A stretch of 64,000 bases of DNA, from the NCBI GenBank assembly GCA_003611955.1, contig RAZE01000002.1:216547-280546 (forward strand). The letters run 5' to 3'. How positions within the stretch are numbered: position 1 is the stretch's first letter; every line of letters starts with the position of its first letter. Below are positions 41,074-50,300 of this stretch, piece after piece. The notes beneath the pieces were generated by a model. It did not search any database. It was not told the origin of the DNA and worked only from the letters and a program-made list of their open reading frames with translations. Position numbers and translations under genes: made by a program. The stretch is from a bacterium 1XD8-76 (lineage in GTDB: Bacteria > Bacillota > Clostridia > Lachnospirales > Lachnospiraceae).

Positions 41074-43236
41074 ATGACAGAGGAAAAACAATATGGCGGT
41101 CCGGACTATTTCAGAATGGCGGCGGCGTTTCTGGTGGCGGCGATCCATACATCGCCGCTTGCCTCGTTCAGTGCGGAGGCGGATTTTGTGCTGACGAGGA
41201 TAGCGGCGAGGGTGGCAGTGCCCTTTTTCTTTATGGCGACCGGCTTTTTTGTGCTGCCGCAGTATCTGTTTGGGCACTCTATGGATAACCGCCCGCTGCG
41301 GCGTCTGTTGAAAAAGCTTTTTTTACTGTATGGGGCGGCGATACTGCTGTATCTGCCTGTCAATCTGTACGCAGGGCAGTTTGAGGGCGTCGGGATCGGC
41401 GGAGTTTTGAGGATGGTGTGGATGGACGGGACGTTCTACCATCTGTGGTATCTTCCGGCGGTGATGTGGGGGGCAGTGCTTGTCTGTTTTTTGAGCAGAA
41501 GATTGCCGTGGACTGTTGTGACAGGAGTGTCACTTTTCTTGTACCTGATTGGGCTGTTCGGGGACAGCTATTACGGGTTGGCAGAGCAGGTTCCGGCGTT
41601 GAGAGCGGCGTATGACGTGCTGTTTTCAATCTCCTCCTATACGAGAAACGGGATTTTCTACGCGCCGGTGTTTCTGGTGATGGGGGCGTGGATATGGCGT
41701 GTGGAGCGTCGTAATGATACGCCTCGGGGCATCCGTGCGGCGGGAACGATGATCTTTCTCGGACTAATGACCGTGGAAGGCCTGCTGCTTCACAGGCTGG
41801 GTGTACAGAGGCATGACAGCATGTACATTATGCTGCCGCCGGCGATGTATTTTCTGTTTCGTTTTCTGCTCTCTCTCCGGATCAGGCCGGCAAAAAGCCT
41901 TCGGATGATTTCGATGTGGATCTATCTGCTCCATCCGCTGTGCATTATTCTGGTGCGTGGTGGGGCGAAAGCGGTGGGCATGGAGGGTCTGCTTGTGGAA
42001 AATTCGCTGGTGCATTATCTCGTCGTCTGCGGGGTGTCCTTCGTCTGTGCCTGTGTGGCGGCGGTCGGATTCGGTAAGACTGTTATGGGAGGGATCGGAA
42101 ATGAGAGGCGGAGTTTCAAAGAAGGGCGCGCATGGATTGAGTTAAGCAGAGAACATCTCAGGGGGAATGTGTGGGTGCTGGAGAGTCTGCTCACGCCGGG
42201 GCAGCGCCTCATGCCCGCGGTGAAAGCGAACGCCTACGGGCATGGCGCCGCGGCGGTGGCGGGAGAACTGCAGAATATGGGAATCCGTTCTTTTTGTGTA
42301 GCGTGCGCTGAGGAGGGAGCGGAGCTTCGCAGAAACGGTATAACGGGAGAGATACTGGTGCTCGGCTACACACATCCGGAGGATTTCCATTTGCTGCGGA
42401 AACATGATCTGATCCAGACCGTGTTGGATCACGCCTACGGGCAGCAGCTTGATCGTTACGGCAAAAAAGTCAGAGTGCATGTCAAGATCGATACGGGGAT
42501 GCACAGACTGGGGGAGCGGGCGGAGAAGACAGGGGAGATCCGGGAGATATTCCGGTTAAAAAATCTGCAGGTGGAGGGGATCTATACGCACCTGTGCGCC
42601 GATGAGACGAGAAGGGAAGAAGAATCCGCGTTTACGGAGGCGCAGGCGGCGCTTTTTTATGATGTGGTGAAAGATCTGCGAAAGCGGGGAATCTCCGGAA
42701 TAAAGACACATCTTCTGGCCAGTTACGGCCTGTTGAACTATCCGGAACTGGGCGGGGACTATGTGCGAGCCGGCATTGCGCTCTACGGCCTGCTCAGCGA
42801 CAGGCGGGGCGCTGAGAACTGCAAAGCGGACCTGCGCCCTGTCATGTCGGTGAAAGCGAGAATCACCGTTGTCAAAGAATTGCATCGGGGGGAGAGCGCC
42901 GGTTACGGGTTTTCCTACAGGGCTGCGGAGGATCGAAAGATCGCGGTGCTCTCCATCGGCTATGTGGAGGGACTTCCCAGAAGTCTTTCCTGTGGGCGCG
43001 GGAGAGTGCTCATACATGGGAAGAGCGCGCCCATAGCGGGGAAAATCTGCATGGACCAGACCATCGTGGATATCACGGGGATCGAGGGTGTGAGGGCCGG
43101 GGAGAGTGCCGTAATCCTGGGGAGGGACGGAGAGGAGGAGATCACGGCCTATGAGATCGCGGAGAAAGCGGGGACGATCACGAATGAGATCGTGAGCAGG
43201 ATGGGGGGAAGACTTGAGAGGGTGTGGAGTGATTGA
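41074..43236 (+). CDS. vanT: Membrane serine racemase VanT
   Basis: A 720-residue, two-domain protein. Residues about 1-330 form an acyltransferase-3-like membrane domain with roughly ten helices (PDYFRMAAAFLVAAIHTSPL), thought to take up L-Ser. Residues about 345-720 form an alanine-racemase-type PLP domain with the PLP lysine K384 (MPAVKANAYGHGA) and AGYGFSYRA. It supplies D-Ser to VanG. It is the last gene of the operon; ATG 41074 follows ACGGAGGAG. No vanY, vanW or vanU is present. Confidence 0.9.
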   Translation: MTEEKQYGGPDYFRMAAAFLVAAIHTSPLASFSAEADFVLTRIAARVAVPFFFMATGFFVLPQYLFGHSMDNRPLRRLLKKLFLLYGAAILLYLPVNLYAGQFEGVGIGGVLRMVWMDGTFYHLWYLPAVMWGAVLVCFLSRRLPWTVVTGVSLFLYLIGLFGDSYYGLAEQVPALRAAYDVLFSISSYTRNGIFYAPVFLVMGAWIWRVERRNDTPRGIRAAGTMIFLGLMTVEGLLLHRLGVQRHDSMYIMLPPAMYFLFRFLLSLRIRPAKSLRMISMWIYLLHPLCIILVRGGAKAVGMEGLLVENSLVHYLVVCGVSFVCACVAAVGFGKTVMGGIGNERRSFKEGRAWIELSREHLRGNVWVLESLLTPGQRLMPAVKANAYGHGAAAVAGELQNMGIRSFCVACAEEGAELRRNGITGEILVLGYTHPEDFHLLRKHDLIQTVLDHAYGQQLDRYGKKVRVHVKIDTGMHRLGERAEKTGEIREIFRLKNLQVEGIYTHLCADETRREEESAFTEAQAALFYDVVKDLRKRGISGIKTHLLASYGLLNYPELGGDYVRAGIALYGLLSDRRGAENCKADLRPVMSVKARITVVKELHRGESAGYGFSYRAAEDRKIAVLSIGYVEGLPRSLSCGRGRVLIHGKSAPIAGKICMDQTIVDITGIEGVRAGESAVILGRDGEEEITAYEIAEKAGTITNEIVSRMGGRLERVWSD

Positions 43237-43267
43237 TTTGACGGGAAAAATCGTGTAAAATGAAAAA

Positions 43268-44203
43268 ATGATACTGAGTGTGAGCAGAAGAACAGATATA
43301 CCAAACTATTACGCGGACTGGTTCTGCAACAGGATCCGGGAAGGGTTTCTCTATGTGAGAAACCCGATGAACGCGCATCAGATCAGCCGGATCGAGTTGT
43401 CCACGGAAGTCGTGGACTGTATCGTGTTCTGGACAAAAAATCCTGCAGGTATGATGGAGCGGCTGGAGGAGCTGAAAGATTATTCCTACTATTTTCAGTT
43501 TACGCTGACAGGGTACGGGAGAGATGTGGAGCCGAACCTGCCGGATAAGCGGGAGGTGTTGATCCCCCGCTTCCGGGAGCTGTCCGAAAAGATCGGAAAC
43601 CGGAGAGTAGTGTGGCGCTATGACCCAATTCTGATAAATGAAAAATATACTGTGGAGTATCATCTGAAAGCGTTTGAGGAGATCGCGGAGAGTCTCGCGG
43701 GATATACGAAGAGGGTGGTGATCAGTTTTCTGGATTACTATGCTAAGACGCAGCGGAATATGGCGGGGCTGCAGGTGAAAAGTTTTTCGGATCAGGAGAT
43801 GCTTTATCTGGCGGAGCATGTGGCGAAGATCGCCGCAAAGCATGATATGGCAGTGGAATCCTGTGCGGAGAGGGTGGATCTTCGGAGCGTCGGTGTAGAG
43901 CACGGAAGCTGCATCGACAAAAGACGGATCGAGGAGATCATCGGCTGCAGACTGGTGGTGAAGAAGGACAAAAACCAGAGGAGAGAGTGCGGGTGCGTCG
44001 AGAGCGTGGAGACGGGGGCCTACAATACCTGCGGAAACGGATGCAGGTACTGTTACGCGAATTTCAGCGATGAGGCGGTGAACACGAACCAAAAAGCCTG
44101 CGATCCGACCTCTCCTCTGTTATGCGGGATCGTTCATCCGGAGGACAGGATCACGGAGCGGAAGGTGAAGTCGCTGAAGGATACCCAGATGAGTCTTTTT
44201 TGA
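43268..44203 (+). CDS. DUF1848 family protein
   Basis: A 311-residue protein matching DUF1848: start ILSVSRRTDIPNYYADWFCN, middle VFWTKNPAGMMERL and VVWRYDPILINEKYTVEYHL, and a C-terminal Cys-rich segment (CGCVESVETGAYNTCGNGCR, then YCYAN) likely to bind an Fe-S cluster, distantly like spore photoproduct lyase-type radical SAM proteins. Function is not established. It begins 31 bases after vanT but without an obvious link to the resistance pathway. Confidence 0.82.
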   Translation: MILSVSRRTDIPNYYADWFCNRIREGFLYVRNPMNAHQISRIELSTEVVDCIVFWTKNPAGMMERLEELKDYSYYFQFTLTGYGRDVEPNLPDKREVLIPRFRELSEKIGNRRVVWRYDPILINEKYTVEYHLKAFEEIAESLAGYTKRVVISFLDYYAKTQRNMAGLQVKSFSDQEMLYLAEHVAKIAAKHDMAVESCAERVDLRSVGVEHGSCIDKRRIEEIIGCRLVVKKDKNQRRECGCVESVETGAYNTCGNGCRYCYANFSDEAVNTNQKACDPTSPLLCGIVHPEDRITERKVKSLKDTQMSLF

Positions 44204-44243
44204 AAACGGTGTGGCAATTACGGGGACGGGAGTAAAAATCCGG

Positions 44244-44271
44244 TTGCTTTTTCCGCGTCCTGTGTTATAAT
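44244..44271 (+). promoter_or_regulatory. Promoter of the phosphatase-kinase pair
   Basis: TTGCTT (44244-44249), a 16-base spacer, TATAAT (44266-44271), about 90 bases before the PP2C gene. Confidence 0.55.
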
Positions 44272-44363
44272 CAATCTATCTGAAAAATCTGTTTTATCTT
44301 TTATCTCAGAAATGTCCTGTTATTTCACAACGAACGGAACGATAAAGAACCGGAAAGGAAGTT

Positions 44364-45116
44364 ATGACGGCAGCGGTTTATTACGACAAAGGGAATTCTG
44401 CGCATATGCAGCAGGACGCTCTGGCACTGGAGATGGCGGCGCTCGGAAAGCGGGAGGCGGCGCTTTTGGTGGTATGCGACGGGATCGGCGGTCTTGCGGA
44501 GGGAGAGTATGCCAGCAGCTATGTCACGATGCAGGCGAGAAACTGGTTTTACGGTTCTTATCTGCGGCATGTGAGGAGACGGCACGGCGCAAAGCGGGTC
44601 ATGAGGGACTGTGTCGGCATGCTCTATGATTGCAACCGGTATCTGACGCGCTACGGGAAGGAGCGCGGGATCAGGCTCGGAACCACCATGACGATGGTGC
44701 TGCTGCGAGAGAAGCGTCTGTTTCGGGGATGCTCTCTTTTTGCATCCTCGGGATATCTGCTCTTCCACGCGGGGGACAGCAGAGCTTATCTGACGGGACG
44801 GGGGTGCAGAGTGCTGACGACGGACGACTGTCTCGGAGATCATGCGCTGCACAGATGTCTCGGAAGTTTCCCCTGGCGGGGAGTGCAGAAAAAACGGGGG
44901 CGTCTGCGCCGGGGGGAGAGTATTCTTCTGTGCAGCGACGGGTTTTGGCGTCATCTGGAAAAAATGGAGATCGCGGAGGGCTTCGGGAAAAGGGGGTTAT
45001 TTTGGGATGCGGGTCCGGGCGATGCTCAGCTGGAGAAAAGACTTGAAAAGCTCGGGGAAGCGGGGAGAGGGCGCGGAGAGAAGGACAACCAGGCGGCGGT
45101 GATCGTGTGTATATGA
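44364..45116 (+). CDS. PP2C-type protein phosphatase
   Basis: A 250-residue metal-dependent Ser/Thr phosphatase. Motifs: VCDGIGGLAEGEYAS (metal-binding Asp-Gly), RLGTTMTMVLL, HAGDSRAYLTGRG and the late DNQAAVIV. It would oppose the kinase encoded 51 bases downstream; such pairs act on cell-wall or stress proteins, though here the substrate is unknown. It lacks membrane segments. Confidence 0.85.
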   Translation: MTAAVYYDKGNSAHMQQDALALEMAALGKREAALLVVCDGIGGLAEGEYASSYVTMQARNWFYGSYLRHVRRRHGAKRVMRDCVGMLYDCNRYLTRYGKERGIRLGTTMTMVLLREKRLFRGCSLFASSGYLLFHAGDSRAYLTGRGCRVLTTDDCLGDHALHRCLGSFPWRGVQKKRGRLRRGESILLCSDGFWRHLEKMEIAEGFGKRGLFWDAGPGDAQLEKRLEKLGEAGRGRGEKDNQAAVIVCI

Positions 45117-45167
45117 GGAATGCGACGGCATTGGTAATTTACGGGATGAGATCGGAGGAGGAGAAAA

Positions 45168-46172
45168 ATGACGGAAAGAGAAATTTTTTGTCAGGCCTGT
45201 ATCTGGTTTGACAGGTATGAGATCAAGGAGATCCTGGGGGAGGGCGGCACAGGGCGGGTGTATCTGGCGCGGGATATGAGGCTGGGGAGGTCTGTGGCGG
45301 TGAAGATCCTGAACCGGGTGACGGAGCAGTTTCATGAGGAGGTGGCGCTTTTGCAGAGACAGAGTTTCGGGATGCTGCCTGCGGTATACGATGCCTGGGT
45401 GGAGGAGGACGGCACGGGCGTCATCGTCATGGAGTATGTGGAGGGACAGAGTTTGAAGGAGTATCTGGCGCTGCACCGGCAGATCCCGGAGAGGCAGGTT
45501 TACGACTGGGGGTTAAAGCTGGGGGAATTTCTGGAAAAACTCCACGGTGGAAATCCGAAGGTGCTCTTCCGGGATCTAAAGCCCGAGAATATTATGGTGC
45601 AGCCGGATAAGACGCTGCGTTTTGTGGACCTGGGGGCAGCTGTGCGCGTCGAGGCGGAGAGAGCCTTCCAGCGGAAGCGGGTGGGGACGCCAGGCTACGC
45701 TGCCCCCGAACAGTGGGATGGGAAGCCGGTGGATGAGCGGGCGGATATCTACGGGCTGGGCGCTGTCCTGTACGCCGTGATGGAGGGGGAGGAAAAGCTG
45801 AAAAGCCAGGTGCTGTCCGGGAATCTCACGGAAAAGAGCGGTATGCCGGAGGGAATGCGCCGGGCGGTGAAGCGGTGCCTGCGGCCCGAGAGAGAGAAGC
45901 GCTACGCCACGGCGAGAGCTTTCCTGACGGACTGGAGACGGTACAGGAGAGCAGGCCGGGGCAGGATCCTGATGCTTTGGGCTGGGGAAATATTGAAGGC
46001 AGGATTTTTGTATGCGGCGGTCTATATCATATGGTATAAAACGGAGTGTCTTCCGCTGGCGGGGCATTTTCTGATTGGATATCTGTGGCTGAAGGCGGCG
46101 GAATGGATCTGCCGGGTGCGGAGTGAGAAGTGGGAGCAGAAGAGATCGGTGTGGTGCAGAAGTGTCGGGTGA
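45168..46172 (+). CDS. Hanks-type Ser/Thr protein kinase
   Basis: A 334-residue kinase. P-loop LGEGGTGRVYLARDM, catalytic Lys in SVAVKIL, catalytic loop FRDLKPENIMV (usual HRD is FRD here), a DLG in place of DFG (RFVDLGAAVRV), and APEQWDGKPVDERADIYGLG. The kinase domain ends near residue 265. Hydrophobic segments follow (ILMLWAGEILKAGFLYAAVY and LPLAGHFLIGYLWL). It has no PASTA repeats, so it is not a typical PrkC. Confidence 0.85.
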   Translation: MTEREIFCQACIWFDRYEIKEILGEGGTGRVYLARDMRLGRSVAVKILNRVTEQFHEEVALLQRQSFGMLPAVYDAWVEEDGTGVIVMEYVEGQSLKEYLALHRQIPERQVYDWGLKLGEFLEKLHGGNPKVLFRDLKPENIMVQPDKTLRFVDLGAAVRVEAERAFQRKRVGTPGYAAPEQWDGKPVDERADIYGLGAVLYAVMEGEEKLKSQVLSGNLTEKSGMPEGMRRAVKRCLRPEREKRYATARAFLTDWRRYRRAGRGRILMLWAGEILKAGFLYAAVYIIWYKTECLPLAGHFLIGYLWLKAAEWICRVRSEKWEQKRSVWCRSVG

Positions 46173-46205
46173 CATTTGGGTAGTAAAAGTATAGCTGGGA
46201 AGCGG

Positions 46206-46234
46206 TTGACACACAATATATATCGTGATATATA
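46206..46234 (+). promoter_or_regulatory. ispG promoter with embedded palindrome
   Basis: TTGACA (46206-46211), 17 bases, TATATA (46229-46234). A perfect inverted repeat TATATATC-GT-GATATATA (46217-46234) covers the spacer and the -10 box, a good place for a repressor. The regulator is unknown. Confidence 0.65.
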
Positions 46235-46291
46235 GGAAGAGTGCTGGCGGAACTGGAGCACATGCTGATGATAGAAGAAGGGAAGAAAAAT

Positions 46292-47350
46292 ATGACATAC
46301 AGGGAACGAACCAGAACAGTGAATATCGGCGGGAGAGTGATCGGCGGGGGAAATTCGATCGCGATCCAGTCCATGACCAACACGCCCACGGAGAACGTCG
46401 AGGCGACAGTGGCGCAGATAAGGAAGCTCGAAGCGGCGGGCTGCGAGATCATCCGCTGCACGGTGCCGACTGCGGAAGCGGCCAGGGCGCTTGCAAAGAT
46501 CAAAAGACAGATATCGATCCCCCTCGTGGCGGATATCCATTTCGATCACAGGATGGCGATCGCGGCGATTGAAAACGGGGCGGACAAGATCCGTATCAAT
46601 CCGGGCAATATCGGCGGCAGGGATAAGGTGAAAGCCGTTGTGGAAGCGGCGAGGGAGCGGAATGTCCCGATCCGGGTAGGGGTAAACAGCGGCTCGCTGG
46701 AGAAGGAGCTGGTGGAAAAGTACCGGGGCGTCACGGCGGAGGGGATCGTGGAGAGTGCGTTAGACAAGGTACATATGATCGAGGATATGAATTATGACAA
46801 CCTTGTCATCAGTATCAAATCCTCGGATGTGATGATGTGCGTGAAAGCCCATGAGCTGTTGGCAGACAGGACGCCCTATCCGCTGCATGTGGGGATCACG
46901 GAGTCCGGCACGGTGACAAGCGGCAACATCAAATCAGCGATCGGGCTGGCGTTGATATTAAACCAGGGGATCGGCGACACGATCCGCGTCTCCCTGACCG
47001 GCGATCCGGTGGAGGAGATCAAGTCCGCAAAATTGATCCTGCGGACGCTCGGACTTCGGAAGGGCGGCATTGAGGTGGTGTCCTGTCCGACCTGCGGGCG
47101 GACGAAGATCGACCTGATTGGACTGGCAGGTGAGGTGGAGAAGATGGTGGCGGATATTCCGTTGGATATCAAGGTGGCGGTGATGGGCTGCGTGGTCAAT
47201 GGACCGGGGGAAGCGAAGGAGGCGGATATCGGCATCGCCGGAGGGATCGGAGAAGGACTTTTGATCAAAAAGGGCGAGATCGTCAGAAAGGTGCCGGAGG
47301 CGGAGCTTCTTGAGACGTTGCGGCAGGAGCTGCTCTCGTGGGAAGGGTGA
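46292..47350 (+). CDS. ispG: IspG, HMBPP synthase of the MEP pathway
   Basis: A 352-residue iron-sulphur enzyme that converts MEcPP to HMBPP. Motifs: SIAIQSMTNTPTENVEATVA, LVADIHFDHRMAIAAIE, and the cluster-binding region CPTCGRTKIDL ... GCVVNGPGEAKEADIGIAGG. Length is normal for the bacterial form. ATG 46292 follows GAAGAAGGGAAG. polC follows within 5 bases, so the two are probably co-transcribed. Confidence 0.95.
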   Translation: MTYRERTRTVNIGGRVIGGGNSIAIQSMTNTPTENVEATVAQIRKLEAAGCEIIRCTVPTAEAARALAKIKRQISIPLVADIHFDHRMAIAAIENGADKIRINPGNIGGRDKVKAVVEAARERNVPIRVGVNSGSLEKELVEKYRGVTAEGIVESALDKVHMIEDMNYDNLVISIKSSDVMMCVKAHELLADRTPYPLHVGITESGTVTSGNIKSAIGLALILNQGIGDTIRVSLTGDPVEEIKSAKLILRTLGLRKGGIEVVSCPTCGRTKIDLIGLAGEVEKMVADIPLDIKVAVMGCVVNGPGEAKEADIGIAGGIGEGLLIKKGEIVRKVPEAELLETLRQELLSWEG

Positions 47351-47354
47351 AACG

Positions 47355-50300
47355 ATGAAACCATTTGAAGAGGTATTTCCGAGCCTGCAGCTGAAGGGCG
47401 ATATGAAAGCATTGTTCGGGAGAACGCAGGTGGAGCGGATCTCCGCACCGAAGGACAGGAGTATTCTGCGCATATATCTGGGCAGTGAGCATCTGATAGA
47501 AAAGGAAAAGATCTGGGCGCTGGAGAGGGAGATAAAAAATCAGCTGTTTCCCCAGGCGGTGACGATCGCAAAAATATACGAGAGATTCCATCTCTCCTCC
47601 CTGTACACCCCGGAGAAGCTGATGGAAGTCTACGAGAAAAGCATTATGCAGGAACTGCGGGAATTGTCCCCGTTAGAGTACAGTCTGTTTAAGAATGCAA
47701 AAATTTCTTATCCGGATGAACAGACCGTAAAGATTGTGTTGGAAGAGTCTGTCCTGGCCAGGGAGAAGGAGCAGGAGCTGGTGCGGATCCTGGAAAAGAT
47801 CTTTCAGGAGCGCTGCGGGCTGCAGGTGCAGATCGAGACGGACTATCGGGAGAAAAAAGAGAGAAAACGCAGAGCGGAACAGGAACTGCAGATCGAAAAC
47901 CGGGTGGCGGAGATTTTTTCCATGGCAAAGGGAAATCATGCCGCGGCAGGTGCTTCTGCCGGGGAGGAGATTTCCGGTGCGCCGAACAGGCCCGAGAGTG
48001 CGGAGAGCGCGAAAAAAGTGTCAGAAGAAAAAGACGGCGGACGTATGGTGAGAGGCGCCGGCAGAAGACAGGACAGGGATGTATTCCGGCCGCTGCGGCG
48101 CTCTGAGAATCCGGATGTCATTTTCGGCAGAGACTTTGAGGGGGATCCCATCCCCATCGAGAATATCACCGATGAGATCGGCGAGGTGATCATCCGCGGG
48201 AAAGTCCTCCATTTTGAGGAGAAAGTGATAGAAAAGATAGGAAAGACGATACTGATCTTCACGGTCACGGATATGACGGATACGATCGGTGTAAAGATCT
48301 TTGTAAAATCCGAGCAGGCCGGGGAGATAAAAGAATTTCTGCAGAAGGGAAATTTCCTGAAGATCAAAGGCGTGGCACTGACGGATAAATTTGATCATGA
48401 GCTGGGACTTTCCTCCATCGCCGGCATGAAAAAGATTCCCGATTTTACGGTCAGGCGGATGGACAACAGCGTCAGAAAGCGGGTGGAACTGCACTGCCAT
48501 ACAAAGATGAGCGATATGGACGGGGTTTCCGAGGTGAAGGACATCGTAAAACGCGCCTACCAGTGGGGAATGCCCGCTATCGCGATCACCGACCACGGCG
48601 TCGTGCAGTCCTTCCCGGACGCAAACCATGTGTGGGAAGATCTGTGGAAGGCGGAGAAGGCAAAGCGCAAAGAGGCCGGGGAGGCGGAGCCGGACAAATT
48701 TGATTTCTTCAAGGTGATCTACGGCGTGGAGGGCTATCTGGTGGATGACCTGAACCCTCTTGTCAGCCGGGACAGGGGACAGCTTCTGACCGATGAGATC
48801 GTGGTATTTGACATTGAGACGACAGGATTTTCCCCGGTGAACGACCGCATCATAGAGATCGGGGCGGTCAAGGTGAAGGATGGAAAGATCACGGACCGTT
48901 TCTCGGTCTTTGTGAACCCGGAGAGACCCATACCGTTTCGGATAGAGCAGCTCACGGGCATCCATGACAGCATGGTGGTGGACGCGGACACGATCGAGAA
49001 GGTGCTGCCGGAATTTCTGGATTTTTGCGGGGAGGCAGTGTTGGCCGCCCACAATGCCGGCTTTGACATGAGTTTTATCAAGGAGAATGCCAGGAGGCTG
49101 GGGCTGATCAGGGAGTTTACTTATCTGGATACGATGGGCATCGCCAGGCTCCTTTTGCCGGGGCAGGCGAAACACACCCTGGATACGGTGGCAAAGACGC
49201 TGAATCTCTCGCTGGAGAATCATCACAGGGCGGTGGACGATGCGGAATGCACCGCCGAGATGTATCGGGCCTTCCTGAAAATGCTCGCGGAGAAAGGAAT
49301 AGAGAGTCTTGCCGGGCTGGAAGAGGCGGGAAAATCCAACCCGGAGATTATCAAAAGGATGACGACCTACCATGTGATTCTTCTGGCGAAAAACAATGTG
49401 GGCAGGACGAATCTCTATACGCTGATCAGCAAAGCCCATCTGGAATATTTCAACAGAAGGCCCAGGATACCGAAGAGCGAGCTGTTGAAATACAGGGAGG
49501 GTCTGATCGTCGGAAGTGCCTGCGAGGCGGGAGAGCTGTACAAAGCGCTTTTAGACGGGAGAGAGGAGACAGAGCTTGCCCGGATCGCGAATTTTTATGA
49601 TTATCTGGAGATACAGCCTCTGACCAACAATGAGTTTATGATAGAGTCTGAGCGGATCGAGAATGTGCACTCCTTTGAGGATATCAAAGAGTTGAACAGA
49701 AAAGTGGTGGAGCTCGGCGAGACCTTCCACAAACCTGTGGTGGCCACCTGCGACGTGCATTTTCTGGATCCGGAGGACGAGATCTACCGTCGGATCATCA
49801 TGGCGGCGAGAAAGTACGAGAATGCGGACAATCAGGCGCCGCTCTACCTGCGCACCACGGAGGAGATGCTGGAGGAGTTTCAGTATCTGGGGAGCGACAA
49901 GGCGGAGGAAGTCGTGATCACCAACACCAATCTGATCGCGGATATGGTGGACACCATGTCCCCGGTGCGCCCGGATAAATGCCCGCCGATCATCCCCGAT
50001 TCCGATAAGGTACTGACCCGCATCTGCTATGAGAAAGCCCATGAACTGTACGGGGAAAAACTGCCGGGGATCGTGGAAGCGAGGATGAAGAAAGAGCTGG
50101 ATTCCATCATCAACAACGGCTTTGCCGTGATGTACATCATCGCCCAGAAGTTAGTGTGGAAATCGGTGGAGGACGGGTATCTGGTGGGTTCCAGGGGTTC
50201 TGTGGGATCTTCCTTCGTGGCATTCCTGGCCGGCATCACAGAGGTAAATTCCCTGAGCCCCCACTACAGGTGTCCCCACTGCTTCTATTATGATTTTGAC

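Noticed and set aside
48021..49439. 472-codon frame on the minus strand
   Set aside because: Antisense shadow of polC in GC-rich sequence, with no start signal.
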